A stretch of DNA of 64,000 nt from Natronincola ferrireducens (GCF_900100845.1 NZ_FNFP01000010.1:1-64000); one strand, 5' to 3'; counted from the first letter of the stretch, positions 10,876-22,181 are shown. Translations and numbers: made by a program. The notes: generated by a model from the letters alone, not told the origin.

Positions 10876-12150
10876 GTGTTATCAACTCTAAGAAATGCTT
10901 GGAAAATTCCTGATTTGAGAAGCAGGATCTTATACACCTTTATGATGTTAATCATCTTTAGACTTGGTTCAGTTATACCTGTACCAGGTATTAATATCAA
11001 CTACGTTAGACAAATTGTAGAAAATGCTGGGCTATTGGCGATGTTTGACATGTTTTCCGGAGGAGCCTTTGGAAACATGACAATTTTTGCTCTTAGTATT
11101 ACACCTTACATTACTGCTTCTATTATTATCCAACTGTTAACCATAGCTATTCCTAGCTTAGAAGAGTTGGCGAAAGAAGGAGAAGAAGGCAAAAAGAAAA
11201 TAGCCCAATACACAAGATATGGAACAGTTATCCTAGCATTAATTCAAGCTACAGGAATCAGCGCTGGTCTTTTCAGAGGAGCACTAATAGACAGAGGCGC
11301 CTTCAGTATTGTTGTAGTTGTATTGACATTAACAGCTGGTACAGCATTTTTAATGTGGTTAGGAGAACAAATTACTGAAAAGGGAATTGGTAATGGAATT
11401 TCTTTAATTATTTTTGCTGGAATTGTATCAAGAATTCCAGATGGGATATACAGAACCTATGCGTTAACAGCACAAGGTGAGGTTTCCATTATAACAATTA
11501 TCATATTCCTAGTGATTGCTATTGCTATTATTGCTGGAGTTGTAGCCATTCAAGAGGGTACTAGAAAAATTCCAGTACAATACGCAAAAAGAGTAGTAGG
11601 TAGAAAAATGTATGGGGGACAAAGCTCCCACATTCCATTAAAGGTGAATCAATCAGGGGTTATTCCAGTAATCTTTGCAATGTCCCTATTGGCATTCCCA
11701 CAAACAATTGCTTACTTCTTTGGGGAAACCAGTGGATTTGCATTATTTGTACAAAAATGGTTATCTCCTGCTGGTGGACCTGGTATGTTTATTTATAATG
11801 CATTAAGTGCTTTACTGATTATATTCTTCACTTATTTCTATACAGCAGTTACCTTTAACCCAGTGGAAGTCGCTTCTAATATGAAGAAAAATGGTGGGTT
11901 TATCCCAGGAATTCGTCCTGGTAAACCAACATCAGATTATCTAACAAAAGTACTCAACAGAGTTACATTAGCTGGTGCAGTGTTTTTAGCTGCTATTGCT
12001 ATACTTCCAACAATTACCCTTAATCTAATAGGAATGCCTATTGCTTTCGGTGGAACAGCTATACTGATTGTTGTGGGTGTTGCATTAGAAACAATGAAAC
12101 AAGTAGAAGCACAAATGTTAATGAGACATTACCAAGGGTTCTTGAAATAA
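10876..12150 (+). CDS. secY: Preprotein translocase subunit SecY
   Basis: Channel-forming subunit of the Sec translocon. 424 residues with ten hydrophobic membrane segments; the family signature GGAFGNMTIFALSITPYITAS and the cytoplasmic loop residues RVVGRKMYGG are visible. GTG start, one base after rplO, with AGAGGTG upstream inside rplO, indicating translational coupling. Confidence 0.99.
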   Translation: MLSTLRNAWKIPDLRSRILYTFMMLIIFRLGSVIPVPGININYVRQIVENAGLLAMFDMFSGGAFGNMTIFALSITPYITASIIIQLLTIAIPSLEELAKEGEEGKKKIAQYTRYGTVILALIQATGISAGLFRGALIDRGAFSIVVVVLTLTAGTAFLMWLGEQITEKGIGNGISLIIFAGIVSRIPDGIYRTYALTAQGEVSIITIIIFLVIAIAIIAGVVAIQEGTRKIPVQYAKRVVGRKMYGGQSSHIPLKVNQSGVIPVIFAMSLLAFPQTIAYFFGETSGFALFVQKWLSPAGGPGMFIYNALSALLIIFFTYFYTAVTFNPVEVASNMKKNGGFIPGIRPGKPTSDYLTKVLNRVTLAGAVFLAAIAILPTITLNLIGMPIAFGGTAILIVVGVALETMKQVEAQMLMRHYQGFLK

Positions 12151-12173
12151 TCCTTTATTCTCATAGATGTCTG

Positions 12174-12195
12174 TCATGGGGTATCTTCCCCATGA
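12174..12195 (+). other. Hairpin between secY and adk
   Basis: Perfect 8-bp stem TCATGGGG/CCCCATGA with a 6-base loop in the 76-base spacer, without a U-run. It is more likely an RNA-processing or attenuation element than a full terminator. Confidence 0.45.
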
Positions 12196-12226
12196 TACAT
12201 CAAAATTTATGCTGGGAGATGGTTAA

Positions 12227-12877
12227 ATGAGAACAATTTTACTCGGCCCTCCAGGTGCTGGTAAAGGCACCCAGGCTGCGGTCATTGTAAATGAATTTCA
12301 TGTACCCCACATCTCAACTGGGGATATATTTAGAAATAATATTAAGCAGGGAACAGAGCTAGGCAAAAAAGCAAAGGATTATATGGATCAAGGTTTATTG
12401 GTTCCTGATGAATTGGTTGTTGCCATTGTAGAAGATCGTTTAAAGCAGGAAGACTGTGAAAAAGGATTTTTATTAGATGGATTTCCTCGTACAGTACCTC
12501 AAGCCGAAGCTTTAGATGATGTCCTCAAGAACATGGGCATATCTTTAGATAAAGTTATCAATATAGAAGTGAATAAAGATAATCTTATCAAAAGGGTTGT
12601 TGGAAGAAGAATATGCAAAGACTGTGGTGCAACCTATCATATTGATTTCAATCCTTCTGTAAAGGGAGAACTTTGTGATCAATGTGAAGGACAATTATAT
12701 CAAAGACCAGATGATACAGAAGAAACTGTATCTAAACGAATAGAAGTTTATTCAAAGGAAACCCAACCATTAATTCAATATTATCAAAAAAGAGGCATAT
12801 TAGCTGTAATTGAAGGAGAACAAGATATAGAGGATGTCTCTCAAGAGATCGTTCGTATTTTAAGGGGAGTATCCTAA
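12227..12877 (+). CDS. adk: Adenylate kinase
   Basis: Interconverts ATP + AMP and 2 ADP. P-loop GPPGAGKGT at residues 7-15; long-form lid with a four-cysteine zinc site (CKDC near 130 and CDQC near 150), as in Gram-positive enzymes; 216 residues. Stop overlaps the map start (TAATGA). Confidence 0.98.
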   Translation: MRTILLGPPGAGKGTQAAVIVNEFHVPHISTGDIFRNNIKQGTELGKKAKDYMDQGLLVPDELVVAIVEDRLKQEDCEKGFLLDGFPRTVPQAEALDDVLKNMGISLDKVINIEVNKDNLIKRVVGRRICKDCGATYHIDFNPSVKGELCDQCEGQLYQRPDDTEETVSKRIEVYSKETQPLIQYYQKRGILAVIEGEQDIEDVSQEIVRILRGVS

Positions 12878-13623
12878 TGATCTATATTAAGTCTCGTCAA
12901 GAAATTGAAATAATGCACAGGGCTGGAAAAATTGTAGCAGAAACGCATGAACTATTAAAAGAGGCAATTAAGCCAGGAGTAACCACCAGGGAGTTAGATG
13001 AAATGGCAGAAGCCTATATTAAAAAAAGTGGTGCTATTCCTGCATTCAAAGGCTATGGCGGGTTTCCAGCTAGCATATGTACATCAATAAATCATGAAGT
13101 AGTTCATGGAATTCCTGGATTAAAACACCTTGAAGATGGCGATATTATTAGTATAGATATTGGTGCTCTCTATGATGGGTATTATGGAGATGCTGCTAAG
13201 ACCCATGGTGTAGGAAAAATTAGTGAGAAAGCTCAAAAACTAATAGATGTAACTAAACAAAGCTTTTACGAAGGAATAAAGTATGCATCTGAAGGTAATA
13301 GACTTTCTGATATTTCCCATGCTATTCAAACTTACGTAGAGGAAAAAGGATTTTCTGTCGTTAGAAATTATGTTGGTCATGGCATTGGAACAAAAATGCA
13401 TGAAGAACCTCAGGTACCTAATTATGGACCACCAGGAAAGGGACCGAGGCTGAAGGCAGGAATGGTCTTAGCCATAGAACCAATGATCAATGCAGGAACC
13501 TACGAAGTGAAGGTGTTAACCGATGGTTGGACCGTGGTAACACTGGATGGGAAGTATTCAGCTCATTATGAACACACCGTCGCTATTACACAAGGAGAAC
13601 CTGAAATTTTAACCGCATTATAA
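12877..13623 (+). CDS. map: Methionine aminopeptidase type I
   Basis: Removes the initiator methionine. 248 residues with the pita-bread fold metal ligands: D in [19 protein letters not shown] in [13 protein letters not shown] in AIEPM and the final E in AHYEHT. Translationally coupled to adk. Confidence 0.98.
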   Translation: MIYIKSRQEIEIMHRAGKIVAETHELLKEAIKPGVTTRELDEMAEAYIKKSGAIPAFKGYGGFPASICTSINHEVVHGIPGLKHLEDGDIISIDIGALYDGYYGDAAKTHGVGKISEKAQKLIDVTKQSFYEGIKYASEGNRLSDISHAIQTYVEEKGFSVVRNYVGHGIGTKMHEEPQVPNYGPPGKGPRLKAGMVLAIEPMINAGTYEVKVLTDGWTVVTLDGKYSAHYEHTVAITQGEPEILTAL

Positions 13624-13649
13624 CAATCCAGTGAACGAGGTGACATTTT

Positions 13650-13928
13650 GTGGAACAAAGCGATATAAATATAGGCCAAGTAGTGAAATCTACCCAAGGT
13701 AGAGATAAAGGAAAGTTCTTTATCATTTTAGAACAAATAGATAAAGAATTTGTCCTCATTGTAGACGGCCATATTAGGAAAATAGATAGACCTAAAAAGA
13801 AAAAATTAAAGCACCTTGCAAAGCTCAACATAATATCTGAAGAGGTAAAAGAACGGATTACACAGGAAAAAAAAATTAACAATGCCTTTATAAGAAAAGA
13901 GCTTGAAAGGTTAGGTGCAAATGCTTAG
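13650..13928 (+). CDS. KOW-domain RNA-binding protein (L14e-like)
   Basis: 92-residue protein with an N-terminal KOW-type motif ([19 protein letters not shown]), as in eukaryal-type L14e. Clostridia commonly carry such a gene exactly here, between map and infA; its role is not established, probably ribosome or RNA binding. GTG start with GAGGTG upstream. Confidence 0.85.
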   Translation: MEQSDINIGQVVKSTQGRDKGKFFIILEQIDKEFVLIVDGHIRKIDRPKKKKLKHLAKLNIISEEVKERITQEKKINNAFIRKELERLGANA

Positions 13929-13954
13929 GCTGCGAATGGAGGTTTGATTGCCGC

Positions 13955-14173
13955 ATGTCGAAACAAGATGTAATTGAAGTAGAAGGTACAGTAAAAGAAG
14001 CTTTACCTAATGCTATGTTTATCGTACAATTGGAAAATGGTCATGAGATTTTAGCTCATATATCTGGAAAACTAAGAATGCACTTTATTAGAATCTTAGA
14101 AGGCGATAAGGTTACTGTAGAATTATCTCCCTATGACTTGACTCGTGGTAGAATAACATGGCGTAAAAAGTAG
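13955..14173 (+). CDS. infA: Translation initiation factor IF-1
   Basis: OB-fold factor that blocks the A site during initiation. 72 residues, full length, starting [13 protein letters not shown] and ending with the conserved [13 protein letters not shown]. Confidence 0.98.
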   Translation: MSKQDVIEVEGTVKEALPNAMFIVQLENGHEILAHISGKLRMHFIRILEGDKVTVELSPYDLTRGRITWRKK

Positions 14174-14220
14174 TTATATATTGGAAATTTCTAGGTGTTC
14201 TGCTAGAAGGAGGGATAACA

Positions 14221-14334
14221 ATGAAGGTTAGACCATCAGTCAAACCAATTTGTGAAAAGTGTAAGATTATCAAAAGAAAAGGTAGAGTAATGATAATTTG
14301 TGAAAATCCTAAACACAAACAAAAACAAGGATAA
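14221..14334 (+). CDS. rpmJ: 50S ribosomal protein L36
   Basis: 37-residue protein, [20 protein letters not shown] at the start, with the zinc ligands C11, C14, C27 and H32. GAAGGAGG site 10 bases upstream. Confidence 0.98.
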   Translation: MKVRPSVKPICEKCKIIKRKGRVMIICENPKHKQKQG

Positions 14335-14529
14335 ATACTAGTATTTTTATGAATTTTATAGTATAATATAATATTGTTGAAATTTGTTCTTTGGAGCGGC
14401 TGCATCAGTTGAAAACTGATCTCTAAAGGATAAATATAAATATAATTTTCATCAAGGAAAGCTTTTAATACAGACAAAATAACTGTTACGAATAATGATG
14501 TTACAAGAGAACTAGGAGGTGTAATTACT
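14335..14529 (+). promoter_or_regulatory. Spacer with a possible internal promoter before rpsM
   Basis: 195 bases. TATAAT near 14363 is preceded 17 bases earlier by a weak TAGTAT, so transcription of rpsM-rplQ may be boosted here. Two short pairing segments (TCAGTTGAAAACTGA near 14407) lie downstream. No gene. Confidence 0.35.
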
Positions 14530-14901
14530 ATGGCCAGAATTGCTGGTGTTGACTTACCAAGAGATAAAAGAGTAGAAATTGGCTTAACTTATATATTTGG
14601 TATAGGCAGAAAAACTTCTAATGACATACTAGCCGCTGCTGGTGTAAATCCTGATACTAGAATCAAGGACTTAACAGAAGAAGAAATCAATGCTTTAAGA
14701 AAAATCATTGATGAAGCCCATCAAGTAGAAGGGGATTTACGAAGAGAAATTTCCCTAAATATTAAAAGATTAAAAGAAATCAGATGCTATAGAGGCATGC
14801 GTCATATCAAAGGTTTACCTGTAAGGGGACAAAAAACCAAGACAAATGCTAGAACAAGAAAAGGTCCTAAGAAAACTGTTGGTCGTAAGAAGAAGAAATA
14901 A
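14530..14901 (+). CDS. rpsM: 30S ribosomal protein S13
   Basis: 30S head protein bridging to the 50S. 123 residues with [21 protein letters not shown] and the C-terminal [14 protein letters not shown] that approaches P-site tRNA. Confidence 0.99.
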   Translation: MARIAGVDLPRDKRVEIGLTYIFGIGRKTSNDILAAAGVNPDTRIKDLTEEEINALRKIIDEAHQVEGDLRREISLNIKRLKEIRCYRGMRHIKGLPVRGQKTKTNARTRKGPKKTVGRKKKK

Positions 14902-14922
14902 TAGGCAAGGAGGGGCGCAAGT

Positions 14923-15321
14923 ATGGCAAAAGTAGCAAAACGAAAAACAACTCGTAAGAGAAGAGAACGTAAAAATATAGAACGTGGTGAAGCCCATATT
15001 CAATCTACATTTAACAACTCCATCGTTACTTTGACAGATACTCAAGGTAATACAATTTCATGGGCTAGTGCAGGACAATTAGGGTTTAAAGGTTCAAGAA
15101 AATCAACACCTTTTGCTGCACAAATGGCTGCTGAAACTGCAGCGAAAACTGCTATGGAGCATGGATTAAAATCAGTAGATGTATATGTTAAAGGACCAGG
15201 AGCTGGAAGAGAAGCTGCTATTCGTTCTTTACAAGCAAGTGGACTTGAAGTTACTATGATTAAAGACGTAACTCCAGTACCTCACAACGGTTGTAGACCA
15301 CCAAAACGTAGAAGAGTATAA
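14923..15321 (+). CDS. rpsK: 30S ribosomal protein S11
   Basis: Platform protein near the E-site mRNA. 132 residues with the conserved C-terminus [18 protein letters not shown]. Confidence 0.99.
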   Translation: MAKVAKRKTTRKRRERKNIERGEAHIQSTFNNSIVTLTDTQGNTISWASAGQLGFKGSRKSTPFAAQMAAETAAKTAMEHGLKSVDVYVKGPGAGREAAIRSLQASGLEVTMIKDVTPVPHNGCRPPKRRRV

Positions 15322-15351
15322 TATAGATTTTAAGGATTAGGAGGTGCAAGA

Positions 15352-15975
15352 ATGGCAAGATATACAGATGCGGTATGTAGATTATGTCGTCGTGAGGGTA
15401 TGAAGCTATACCTTAAAGGCGAGAGATGCTATACAGATAAATGTGCTGTAACAAAGAGAAACTTTGCTCCAGGACAACATGGACAAAGCAGAAAGAAACT
15501 TTCTAACTATGGTATGCAGTTAAGAGAGAAACAAAAAGCAAAGAGATTCTATGGTGTTCTAGAAGCACAGTTTAGAAAATATTTTGAAATGGCAGAAAAG
15601 CAACCTGGTATTGCAGGTGAAAATCTTTTAAGAATTTTAGAAAGCAGATTAGACAATGTCGTTTACAGATTAGGCTTTGCTTCTTCTAGAGCACAGGCAA
15701 GACAGCTAATTGTACATGGTCACTTTACAGTAAATGGTAAGAAATTGGATATTCCTTCTTATATCGTAAACGTAGGAGATGTTATCCAAGCAAAAGAGAA
15801 GTCCCAAGGTTCTCCTAAGTTTAAAGAGGTTAAAGAAATCTTCAAAGGAACTGTACCTCATTGGTTAAGTGTTGATGTAGAAAAGCTAGAGGGAAAAATT
15901 GTTTCACTGCCTACAAGAGAAGATATAGACATACCAATAGCAGAGAATCTAATAATAGAGTTATATTCTAAATAA
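15352..15975 (+). CDS. rpsD: 30S ribosomal protein S4
   Basis: 16S assembly-initiator protein, often the autogenous regulator of the alpha operon. 207 residues; zinc-type N-terminus with four cysteines (C9, C12, C26, C31 region) and an S4 RNA-binding domain ([20 protein letters not shown]). Confidence 0.99.
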   Translation: MARYTDAVCRLCRREGMKLYLKGERCYTDKCAVTKRNFAPGQHGQSRKKLSNYGMQLREKQKAKRFYGVLEAQFRKYFEMAEKQPGIAGENLLRILESRLDNVVYRLGFASSRAQARQLIVHGHFTVNGKKLDIPSYIVNVGDVIQAKEKSQGSPKFKEVKEIFKGTVPHWLSVDVEKLEGKIVSLPTREDIDIPIAENLIIELYSK

Positions 15976-16039
15976 TAAATGATTAGAATCAGTTACCCTC
16001 AATATAGTAGAGAAGATATTAAAAGGAGGGTTTAATTCA

Positions 16040-16987
16040 ATGATAGAAATGGAAAAACCTAAAGTGGAAGTTGCTGAATTAAGTGAAGATGCTTCCTATG
16101 GTAAATTTGTAGTGGAGCCTCTGGAAAGAGGTTATGGTACAACACTAGGCAATTCCCTAAGAAGAATAATGCTATCATCCCTACCAGGTGCTGCAGTAAC
16201 TTCTGTGAAAATTGAAGGGGTATTACATGAGTTCTCTACAATTCCTGGAGTAAAGGAAGATGTAACAGAAATCATTCTAAACCTCAAAAGTTTATCCATA
16301 AGAGTTCATGGTGAAGAACCCAAAACCATTAGAATTGAAGCTGATGGTGAAGGTGTTGTAACAGCTGGAGACATTATTGCCGATGCAGATGTAGAGATTT
16401 TAAATCCTGAATTGCACATTGCTACACTAGATACAGATGCAAAGCTAATGATGGAAATCTATGTATCTAAGGGTAGAGGATATGTAGCTGCTGAAAACAA
16501 TAAAACTCAAGGGATGCCTATAGGTGTATTGCCTGTTGACTCTATCTTTACGCCTGTTAAGAAAGTAAGCTATTCTGTTGGTAATACAAGAGTAGGTCAA
16601 GTAACCGACTATGATAAATTAATTATCGAAGTATTTACTGATGGAAGCATTAAGCCAGATGAAGCCATCTCATTAGCTGCAAAGATTATGAACGAGCATC
16701 TTAATTTATTTATCACTTTAACAGAACATGTTAATGATGTAGAAATTATGGTTCATAAAGAAGAAGATAAAAAAGAAAAGATGTTGGAGATGACAATTGA
16801 AGAACTAGACCTTTCTGTCCGTTCTTATAACTGTTTAAAGCGAGCTGGAATTAATACTGTACAAGAGCTTACTCTAAAATCAGAGGAAGATATGATGAAG
16901 GTTAGAAATCTAGGAAAAAAATCTCTTGAGGAAGTACAGAAGAAATTAGCCGAGTTAGGATTAGGCTTAAAACCTAGTGATGAGTAA
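16040..16987 (+). CDS. rpoA: RNA polymerase subunit alpha
   Basis: Assembles RNA polymerase through its N-terminal domain (residues 1 to about 230, [16 protein letters not shown]) and binds UP elements and activators through the C-terminal domain (about 250-315). 315 residues, full length. Confidence 0.99.
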   Translation: MIEMEKPKVEVAELSEDASYGKFVVEPLERGYGTTLGNSLRRIMLSSLPGAAVTSVKIEGVLHEFSTIPGVKEDVTEIILNLKSLSIRVHGEEPKTIRIEADGEGVVTAGDIIADADVEILNPELHIATLDTDAKLMMEIYVSKGRGYVAAENNKTQGMPIGVLPVDSIFTPVKKVSYSVGNTRVGQVTDYDKLIIEVFTDGSIKPDEAISLAAKIMNEHLNLFITLTEHVNDVEIMVHKEEDKKEKMLEMTIEELDLSVRSYNCLKRAGINTVQELTLKSEEDMMKVRNLGKKSLEEVQKKLAELGLGLKPSDE

Positions 16988-17009
16988 CTAGTAGTAAGGA
17001 GGGATAGTT

Positions 17010-17351
17010 ATGGCTGGATATAGAAAATTAGGACGTGTAAGCGCCCATAGGGACTTGATGCTAAGAAACTTAGTAACAAGCTTAATTAAAAGTGGCCGCA
17101 TACAAACTACTGAAACAAGAGCTAAGGAAACAAAAAAATTAGCTGAGAAAATGATTACATTAGCTAAAAAAGGCGATTTACACGCTAGACGTCAAGCTTT
17201 AGCTTTTATAACAGACGAAACAGTTGTAAATAATATGTTTACTGAATTGGCACCAAAATACCAAGACAGAAATGGTGGATACACAAGAATTATCAAGGTG
17301 GGCCCTAGAAGAGGGGACGCTGCTGAAATAGTAATTCTTGAATTAGTATAA
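17010..17351 (+). CDS. rplQ: 50S ribosomal protein L17
   Basis: Last gene of the superoperon. 113 residues beginning [20 protein letters not shown]; a terminator begins within 10 bases of the stop. Confidence 0.99.
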   Translation: MAGYRKLGRVSAHRDLMLRNLVTSLIKSGRIQTTETRAKETKKLAEKMITLAKKGDLHARRQALAFITDETVVNNMFTELAPKYQDRNGGYTRIIKVGPRRGDAAEIVILELV

Positions 17352-17396
17352 TACAGGGATAAGGGATTAAGTGTTTAAGCTTGATCCCTGTTTTTC
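17352..17396 (+). terminator. Terminator of the ribosomal superoperon
   Basis: ACAGGGAT...GATCCCTGT stem (17353-17361 with 17384-17392) followed by TTTTTCTG. One bulged base. Confidence 0.8.
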
Positions 17397-17669
17397 TGTG
17401 AAAACCAACAGGAAACTATATGCAATGCTATCCTGTAGATAAATATAATTTCCGTAATTGGTTTCAAAAAAGTTAGTCGATGAATTTCCAAAAGGAGAAC
17501 TTTTTTATAAATAATAGTCTTTCAAGATAAAATAAGTTATAATATATGATGGATGAAACAAACTAAATAAAACTAGGTTTTAGATGGAGGTTAAGGCTGA
17601 GGTTAAGGTTAAACTTAGTTAACTTTAACTTCAGTATTAAGCTAATATTGGTGCAAGAAGGAGATTTGT
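17397..17669 (+). promoter_or_regulatory. Leader region of the ecf operon, with repeated GAGGTTAAGG
   Basis: Gene-free. TATAAT near 17540 is a possible -10 without a clear -35. At 17586-17610 GAGGTTAAGG occurs in two imperfect tandem copies, and TGAGGTTAAGGTTAA pairs imperfectly with TTAACTTTAACTTCA just downstream (about 17599-17634), forming a potential hairpin before ecfA1. Confidence 0.4.
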
Positions 17670-18506
17670 ATGAAACCTATAATAGAAGTAGAAGAGGTTA
17701 CATTTCAGTATAAAAATAATGAAGAAGAATTTAACGCACTAAAGAAGGTTAATCTACAGGTGGAGGAAGGAGAATTTCTGGTTATTATTGGCCACAATGG
17801 CTCTGGAAAATCCACTTTGGCAAAGCATATTAATGCCTTATTACTTCCTACAGAAGGTGATATAAAGATTCAAGGGATGAATACTAAAGAAGAAGAATAT
17901 TTATGGAATATAAGACAAACTGCAGGAATGGTTTTTCAAAATCCCGATAATCAAATTGTTGCCACCATCGTAGAGGAGGATGTGGCCTTTGGGCCAGAAA
18001 ACCTAGGCATACCTTCTCAAGAAATTCGCAGAAGGGTAGATGAAGCCCTTAAAATTGTTGATATGACGGAATATAGTCATAAGGGGCCCCATCTTCTGTC
18101 AGGGGGACAAAAGCAGAGAATTGCCATAGCTGGCGTTATTGCTATGCGGCCTAAGTGTATCATATTTGATGAACCAACAGCCATGCTAGATCCTTCAGGA
18201 AGACGAGAGGTCATCAACACCATCAAAAAATTGAACAAAGAAGAGAATATAACTATTATTCACATTACCCACTTTATGGAGGAGGCAGTAAATGCCGATC
18301 GGGTGATTGTGATGGAGGATGGGGAAATTGTTTTACAAGGAAGTCCAATAGAAGTGTTTTCTCAGGTAGATAAGCTAAAGACATTAGGCTTAGATGTTCC
18401 TCAGGTTACAGATTTGGCCTATGAATTGAGAAAGGAAGGCATCAACATACCAAAGGATATTCTGACGGTAGATGAGATGGTGATGGAATTATGTCAATTA
18501 AAATAG
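17670..18506 (+). CDS. ecfA1: Energy-coupling factor transporter ATPase EcfA1
   Basis: One of the two ABC ATPases that power uptake of vitamins or metals through exchangeable S subunits. 278 residues: Walker [10 protein letters not shown] (about 42-50), signature LSGGQKQR, Walker [13 protein letters not shown]. Overlaps ecfA2 by 16 bases. Confidence 0.97.
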   Translation: MKPIIEVEEVTFQYKNNEEEFNALKKVNLQVEEGEFLVIIGHNGSGKSTLAKHINALLLPTEGDIKIQGMNTKEEEYLWNIRQTAGMVFQNPDNQIVATIVEEDVAFGPENLGIPSQEIRRRVDEALKIVDMTEYSHKGPHLLSGGQKQRIAIAGVIAMRPKCIIFDEPTAMLDPSGRREVINTIKKLNKEENITIIHITHFMEEAVNADRVIVMEDGEIVLQGSPIEVFSQVDKLKTLGLDVPQVTDLAYELRKEGINIPKDILTVDEMVMELCQLK

Positions 18507-19354
18507 AAAACTTAACCTATATTTATAATCCCAAAAGCCCCTTTGAAACAAAGGCATTGGATGATGTAAGCCTGGAGATTTTCGATGGAGAATTTATTGG
18601 ATTAATTGGACATACTGGTTCAGGTAAATCCACTTTAACTCAGCATTTAAATGGATTAATTAAACCTACTAGTGGTAAAATTATCATCAATGGACTTGAT
18701 ATAACTGGAACCAACGTTAAGCTGCCTGAGGTGAGGAAAAAGGTAGGACTGGTTTTTCAATATCCTGAACACCAACTATTTGAAGAAACAGTTTATAAGG
18801 ACATAGCCTTTGGCCCAATGAATTTAGGTTTATCCAAAGAGGAGGTAGAGGCTAGAGTTAAAGAATCTATGGAATTAGTTAATTTGTCCTATAAAGCCTT
18901 AAAGGATAGATCACCATTTGAACTAAGTGGAGGCCAAAGAAGAAGAGTTGCTATTGCAGGAGTTCTGGCTATGAAACCAGAGGTATTAATATTAGATGAA
19001 CCAACAGCAGGCTTAGATCCAAGGGCTAGAGATGAGATACTGGAGCAGATTAAATATTTGCATACAATATATAAAAATACTGTTATTTTAGTATCCCATA
19101 GTATGGAGGACATAGCTAGACTTGTAGATAGAATTATCGTTATGCATAGGGGGAAGGTTGCTTTAACTGGAACCCCCAGAAAAGTATTTAGAGAGTCCGC
19201 TACATTAGAGGCTATAGGATTGGGTGTTCCTCAGATTACTTATCTAATGGACAAACTAAAACAACGAGGTATTCATTTAAAAGACGACATCTTAACGGTG
19301 GAAGAAGCAAAAGAAGAAATATTGAAATGGATAAGAGGTAAGGAAAATGCTTAA
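18491..19354 (+). CDS. ecfA2: Energy-coupling factor transporter ATPase EcfA2
   Basis: Second ATPase of the ECF module, forming a heterodimer with EcfA1. 287 residues: [29 protein letters not shown]. Overlaps both neighbours, which fits a coupled complex. No S subunit is encoded nearby, so the module probably serves several scattered S proteins. Confidence 0.97.
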   Translation: MSIKIENLTYIYNPKSPFETKALDDVSLEIFDGEFIGLIGHTGSGKSTLTQHLNGLIKPTSGKIIINGLDITGTNVKLPEVRKKVGLVFQYPEHQLFEETVYKDIAFGPMNLGLSKEEVEARVKESMELVNLSYKALKDRSPFELSGGQRRRVAIAGVLAMKPEVLILDEPTAGLDPRARDEILEQIKYLHTIYKNTVILVSHSMEDIARLVDRIIVMHRGKVALTGTPRKVFRESATLEAIGLGVPQITYLMDKLKQRGIHLKDDILTVEEAKEEILKWIRGKENA

Positions 19355-20144
19355 AGATATTACTATAGGACAACACTATCCAACAGGATCAGTTATACAC
19401 AAGCTAGACCCTAGGACCAAAATTTTAATTACTTTTGCTATAATTGCAGGGTTGTTTTTGGTTGAAAACTTTATAGGTTATATCTATGTAGTCGCCTTTA
19501 TTGCTACTTCCATTGCTATTTCCCAAATTCCCTTCAAATATATGCTTAAGGGTCTAAAGCCTTTATACATTTTGATTATGATTACCTTCTTTATTAATGT
19601 ATTTATGACAAGGGGAGAAATTTTATTTGGAATAGGTCCCTTACAGGTCACTAGAGAAGGACTATATCAAGCGGTATTTATGGCAATAAGATTAATACTT
19701 TTAGTGGTGGGAACCTCTTTATTAACCTTAACCACTTCTCCAATTATGTTAACTGATGGCATTGAACATCTGTTAAATCCCTTTAAAAAGATTGGTGTTC
19801 CAGCCCATGAATTAGCCATGATGATGACGATAGCCCTACGATTTATACCAACGCTATTAGAAGAAACCGATAAAATCATGAAGGCACAAATTGCCAGAGG
19901 GGCAGATTTTGAAAGTGGTAATATTATTAATCGCGCTAAAAGCTTAGTACCCTTACTGGTGCCTTTGTTTATTAGTGCCTTTAGAAGGGCAGATGAGTTG
20001 GCTATGGCTATGGAGGCAAGATGCTATCGTGGAGGAGACAACCGTACGAGAATGAAACAATTAAAAGTAGAAAAACGGGACTTTATTAGTTTGGGTATAA
20101 CTACTGGGTTAATTGGAATATTAATTTTCATGAGAATAAGATAA
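19347..20144 (+). CDS. ecfT: Energy-coupling factor transporter transmembrane protein EcfT
   Basis: Membrane scaffold that couples the ATPases to the S subunit. 265 residues, several membrane segments, and the two coupling motifs with the Ala-Arg-Gly-type core (AQIARGADF and MEARCYRGG). Confidence 0.97.
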   Translation: MLKDITIGQHYPTGSVIHKLDPRTKILITFAIIAGLFLVENFIGYIYVVAFIATSIAISQIPFKYMLKGLKPLYILIMITFFINVFMTRGEILFGIGPLQVTREGLYQAVFMAIRLILLVVGTSLLTLTTSPIMLTDGIEHLLNPFKKIGVPAHELAMMMTIALRFIPTLLEETDKIMKAQIARGADFESGNIINRAKSLVPLLVPLFISAFRRADELAMAMEARCYRGGDNRTRMKQLKVEKRDFISLGITTGLIGILIFMRIR

Positions 20145-20298
20145 TAAATAGAATTTACTAGTATAGTCAAGTCATAGCATATTAATAGCTTCTATAAGCG
20201 ATGTTTTACTAAATAAACATAGTGGATACTTTCATTTAACCTTAAGTAGTTATCTATACAGATTAATTTCTATATAACAAATATATTACAAAAGCTAG

Positions 20299-20322
20299 AC
20301 CTCAACCTTGACCTTAACCTCA
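20299..20322 (-). repeat. Inverted copy of the GAGGTTAAGG repeat
   Basis: On the minus strand this reads GAGGTTAAGGTCAAGGTTGAGG, sharing its first ten bases and the repeat rhythm with 17586-17610. The two copies face each other across ecfA1-ecfA2-ecfT. The remaining spacer (20145-20298) shows nothing else. Confidence 0.4.
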
Positions 20323-20341
20323 TAAAAACGGAGTTGGTTTC

Positions 20342-21088
20342 ATGAGAAACATTATGATTAAAATAGAGTATGATGGTACAAACTACAATGGATGGCAGAT
20401 ACAACCTAATGGGAGAACGATACAACAAGAAATCATGGTAGCCCTCAAAAACCTAACAGGAGAGAATGCTAATATCAATGGCTCTGGCAGAACAGATGCT
20501 AAAGTCCATGCTAGGGGGCAGGTAGCAAATTTTTATACTGCTTCGAGTATTCCAATTGAGCGGTTCCCTATAGCCATGAATCACTTTCTACCAGAGGATA
20601 TTACTATTTTAGAGGCCAGAGAAGTCTCAAATGAGTTTCATGCTAGGTACTGGGCGAAAGGGAAAAGGTACTCCTATCACCTCTATAATCATCCCCAAAG
20701 AAGTGCTCTGCTAAGAAATTATAGCTATCATATCCCCTATAGCTTGGATTTAGATAAGATGAAGGAAGCAGCCAACATCTTTATAGGAGCCCATGATTTT
20801 AAAGGATTTATGTCTAGTGGTAGCAATGTTAAGGATACGATTAGAACTATACATGCAATAAAAGTAAATAAGGAAAACAACAGTATATGGATAACCTTCG
20901 AAGGGAATGGGTTTCTGTACAATATGGTGAGAATTATGGTAGGAACATTGGTTGAAGTAGCCAACCATAAAAGAAATCTAAACACTGTAAAAGTGGCCTT
21001 AGAAGAGGGGGACAGAAGACAGGCAGGACATACAGCCCCTCCCCAAGGATTATTTTTAGATAACGTATTTTACCCCTTGACACACTAG
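20342..21088 (+). CDS. truA: tRNA pseudouridine(38-40) synthase
   Basis: Modifies U38-U40 in the anticodon arm. 248 residues; catalytic aspartate in SGRTDAKVHARGQV (around residue 52). Its last codons overlap the -35 of the rplM promoter. Confidence 0.98.
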   Translation: MRNIMIKIEYDGTNYNGWQIQPNGRTIQQEIMVALKNLTGENANINGSGRTDAKVHARGQVANFYTASSIPIERFPIAMNHFLPEDITILEAREVSNEFHARYWAKGKRYSYHLYNHPQRSALLRNYSYHIPYSLDLDKMKEAANIFIGAHDFKGFMSSGSNVKDTIRTIHAIKVNKENNSIWITFEGNGFLYNMVRIMVGTLVEVANHKRNLNTVKVALEEGDRRQAGHTAPPQGLFLDNVFYPLTH

Positions 21089-21105
21089 GCTGGTTGTATT
21101 ACAAT
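21077..21105 (+). promoter_or_regulatory. Promoter of rplM-rpsI, inside the end of truA
   Basis: Perfect -35 TTGACA (21077-21082), 17-base spacer, TACAAT (21100-21105). The -35 is within the last codons of truA. A leader of about 125 bases follows before rplM; Firmicutes often carry an L13-binding leader here, but I cannot confirm its fold. Confidence 0.8.
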
Positions 21106-21238
21106 ATATGAGTGTGTGTATGTAAAAATGATCCACTAGCCCCGGATCTTATGCATATATAATATGACGTGAGTAAATATGAATTAAAACTTCCAGAAGA
21201 AGATAGTGAATTTTAGAAATCAAGAAGGAGGGAAAACG

Positions 21239-21667
21239 ATGAAATCATATATGGCAAAACCAAATGAAGTAGAAAAAAGATGGTTTGTAGTTGATGCTGA
21301 AGGTAAAACATTAGGTAGATTATGTACAGAAGTTGCTAAGATCTTAACAGGAAAGAATAAACCAGAGTATACACCTCACGTTGATACAGGTGATTTTGTT
21401 ATCATTGTGAATGCAGAAAAGGTTAATTTAACTGGAAAGAAATTAGATCAACAGTTCTATACTTATCATACAGGACATCCAGGTGGTTTAAAACAAATCA
21501 GCTTTAGAAGAATGCTTGCAGAGAAACCTGAAAAGCTAATTCAAAACTCAGTAAAAGGTATGCTTCCAAAAACTAGACTAGGTAGACAAATGATTAATAA
21601 ATTAAAAGTATACGCTGGTCCTAACCATAATCACGAAGCTCAAAAACCAGAAGTATTAGATATATAG
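21239..21667 (+). CDS. rplM: 50S ribosomal protein L13
   Basis: Early 50S assembly protein. Start at ATG 21239 ([15 protein letters not shown]) with AAGGAGGG upstream; 142 residues, family length. The frame extends further upstream without a ribosome site. Confidence 0.98.
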   Translation: MKSYMAKPNEVEKRWFVVDAEGKTLGRLCTEVAKILTGKNKPEYTPHVDTGDFVIIVNAEKVNLTGKKLDQQFYTYHTGHPGGLKQISFRRMLAEKPEKLIQNSVKGMLPKTRLGRQMINKLKVYAGPNHNHEAQKPEVLDI

Positions 21668-21697
21668 CTTTATCGGATACGAAAGGAGGAGAAAAAG

Positions 21698-22090
21698 ATG
21701 GCAAAAGTAGCTTATTACGGAACTGGTAGAAGAAAAAAATCAATTGCTAGAGTAAGATTAGTTCCTGGTGAAGGAAACGTAACTATAAATAAACGTGACA
21801 TTGATGAATATTTAGACTATGAAACATTAAAGAGAGAAGTTAGACGTCCATTAGAATTAACTAACACTCTTGGTAAATACGACGTTATCGCAACTGTAAA
21901 AGGTGGCGGCTTCACTGGTCAAGCTGGTGCTTTAAGACATGGTATCTCAAGAGCTCTAATCAAAGCAGATGAAGAGTTGAGAGGAATCTTAAAAAAAGCT
22001 GGTTTCTTAACTAGAGATGCAAGAATGAAGGAAAGAAAGAAATACGGTTTAAAAGCTGCGAGACGTGCACCACAGTTCTCAAAAAGATAA
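21698..22090 (+). CDS. rpsI: 30S ribosomal protein S9
   Basis: S9's C-terminal tail reaches the P-site tRNA. 130 residues ending APQFSKR, the universally conserved tail. The last 15 bases, coding F-S-K-R-stop, are also the prophage attachment core, so the gene end now comes from recombined attL while the protein is unchanged. Confidence 0.99.
   Translation: MAKVAYYGTGRRKKSIARVRLVPGEGNVTINKRDIDEYLDYETLKREVRRPLELTNTLGKYDVIATVKGGGFTGQAGALRHGISRALIKADEELRGILKKAGFLTRDARMKERKKYGLKAARRAPQFSKR
22076..22090 (+). other. attL core (15 bp)
   Basis: TTCTCAAAAAGATAA, identical to 57994-58008; flanking bases differ on both sides. It equals the last four codons and the stop of rpsI. Confidence 0.93.
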
Positions 22091-22106
22091 AAAGCAAGTC
22101 AAAGAA

Positions 22107-22144
22107 AAACCCTCAAACGTTTATGTTTGGGGGTTTGTTGTTTC
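22107..22144 (+). terminator. Phage-supplied terminator behind rpsI
   Basis: 12-bp stem (22107-22118 with 22125-22136, one G-U pair), 6-base loop, then GTTGTTTCTTT. It lies inside the prophage, 16 bases after the rpsI stop, and replaces the native terminator. Confidence 0.85.
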
Positions 22145-22181
22145 TTTAGAACCTGTAGAAATCCATTGAAATTTAGTTACA

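Noticed and set aside
17397-17669. Riboswitch upstream of the ECF transporter
   Set aside because: No recognisable aptamer core; only repeats and a simple hairpin are visible.
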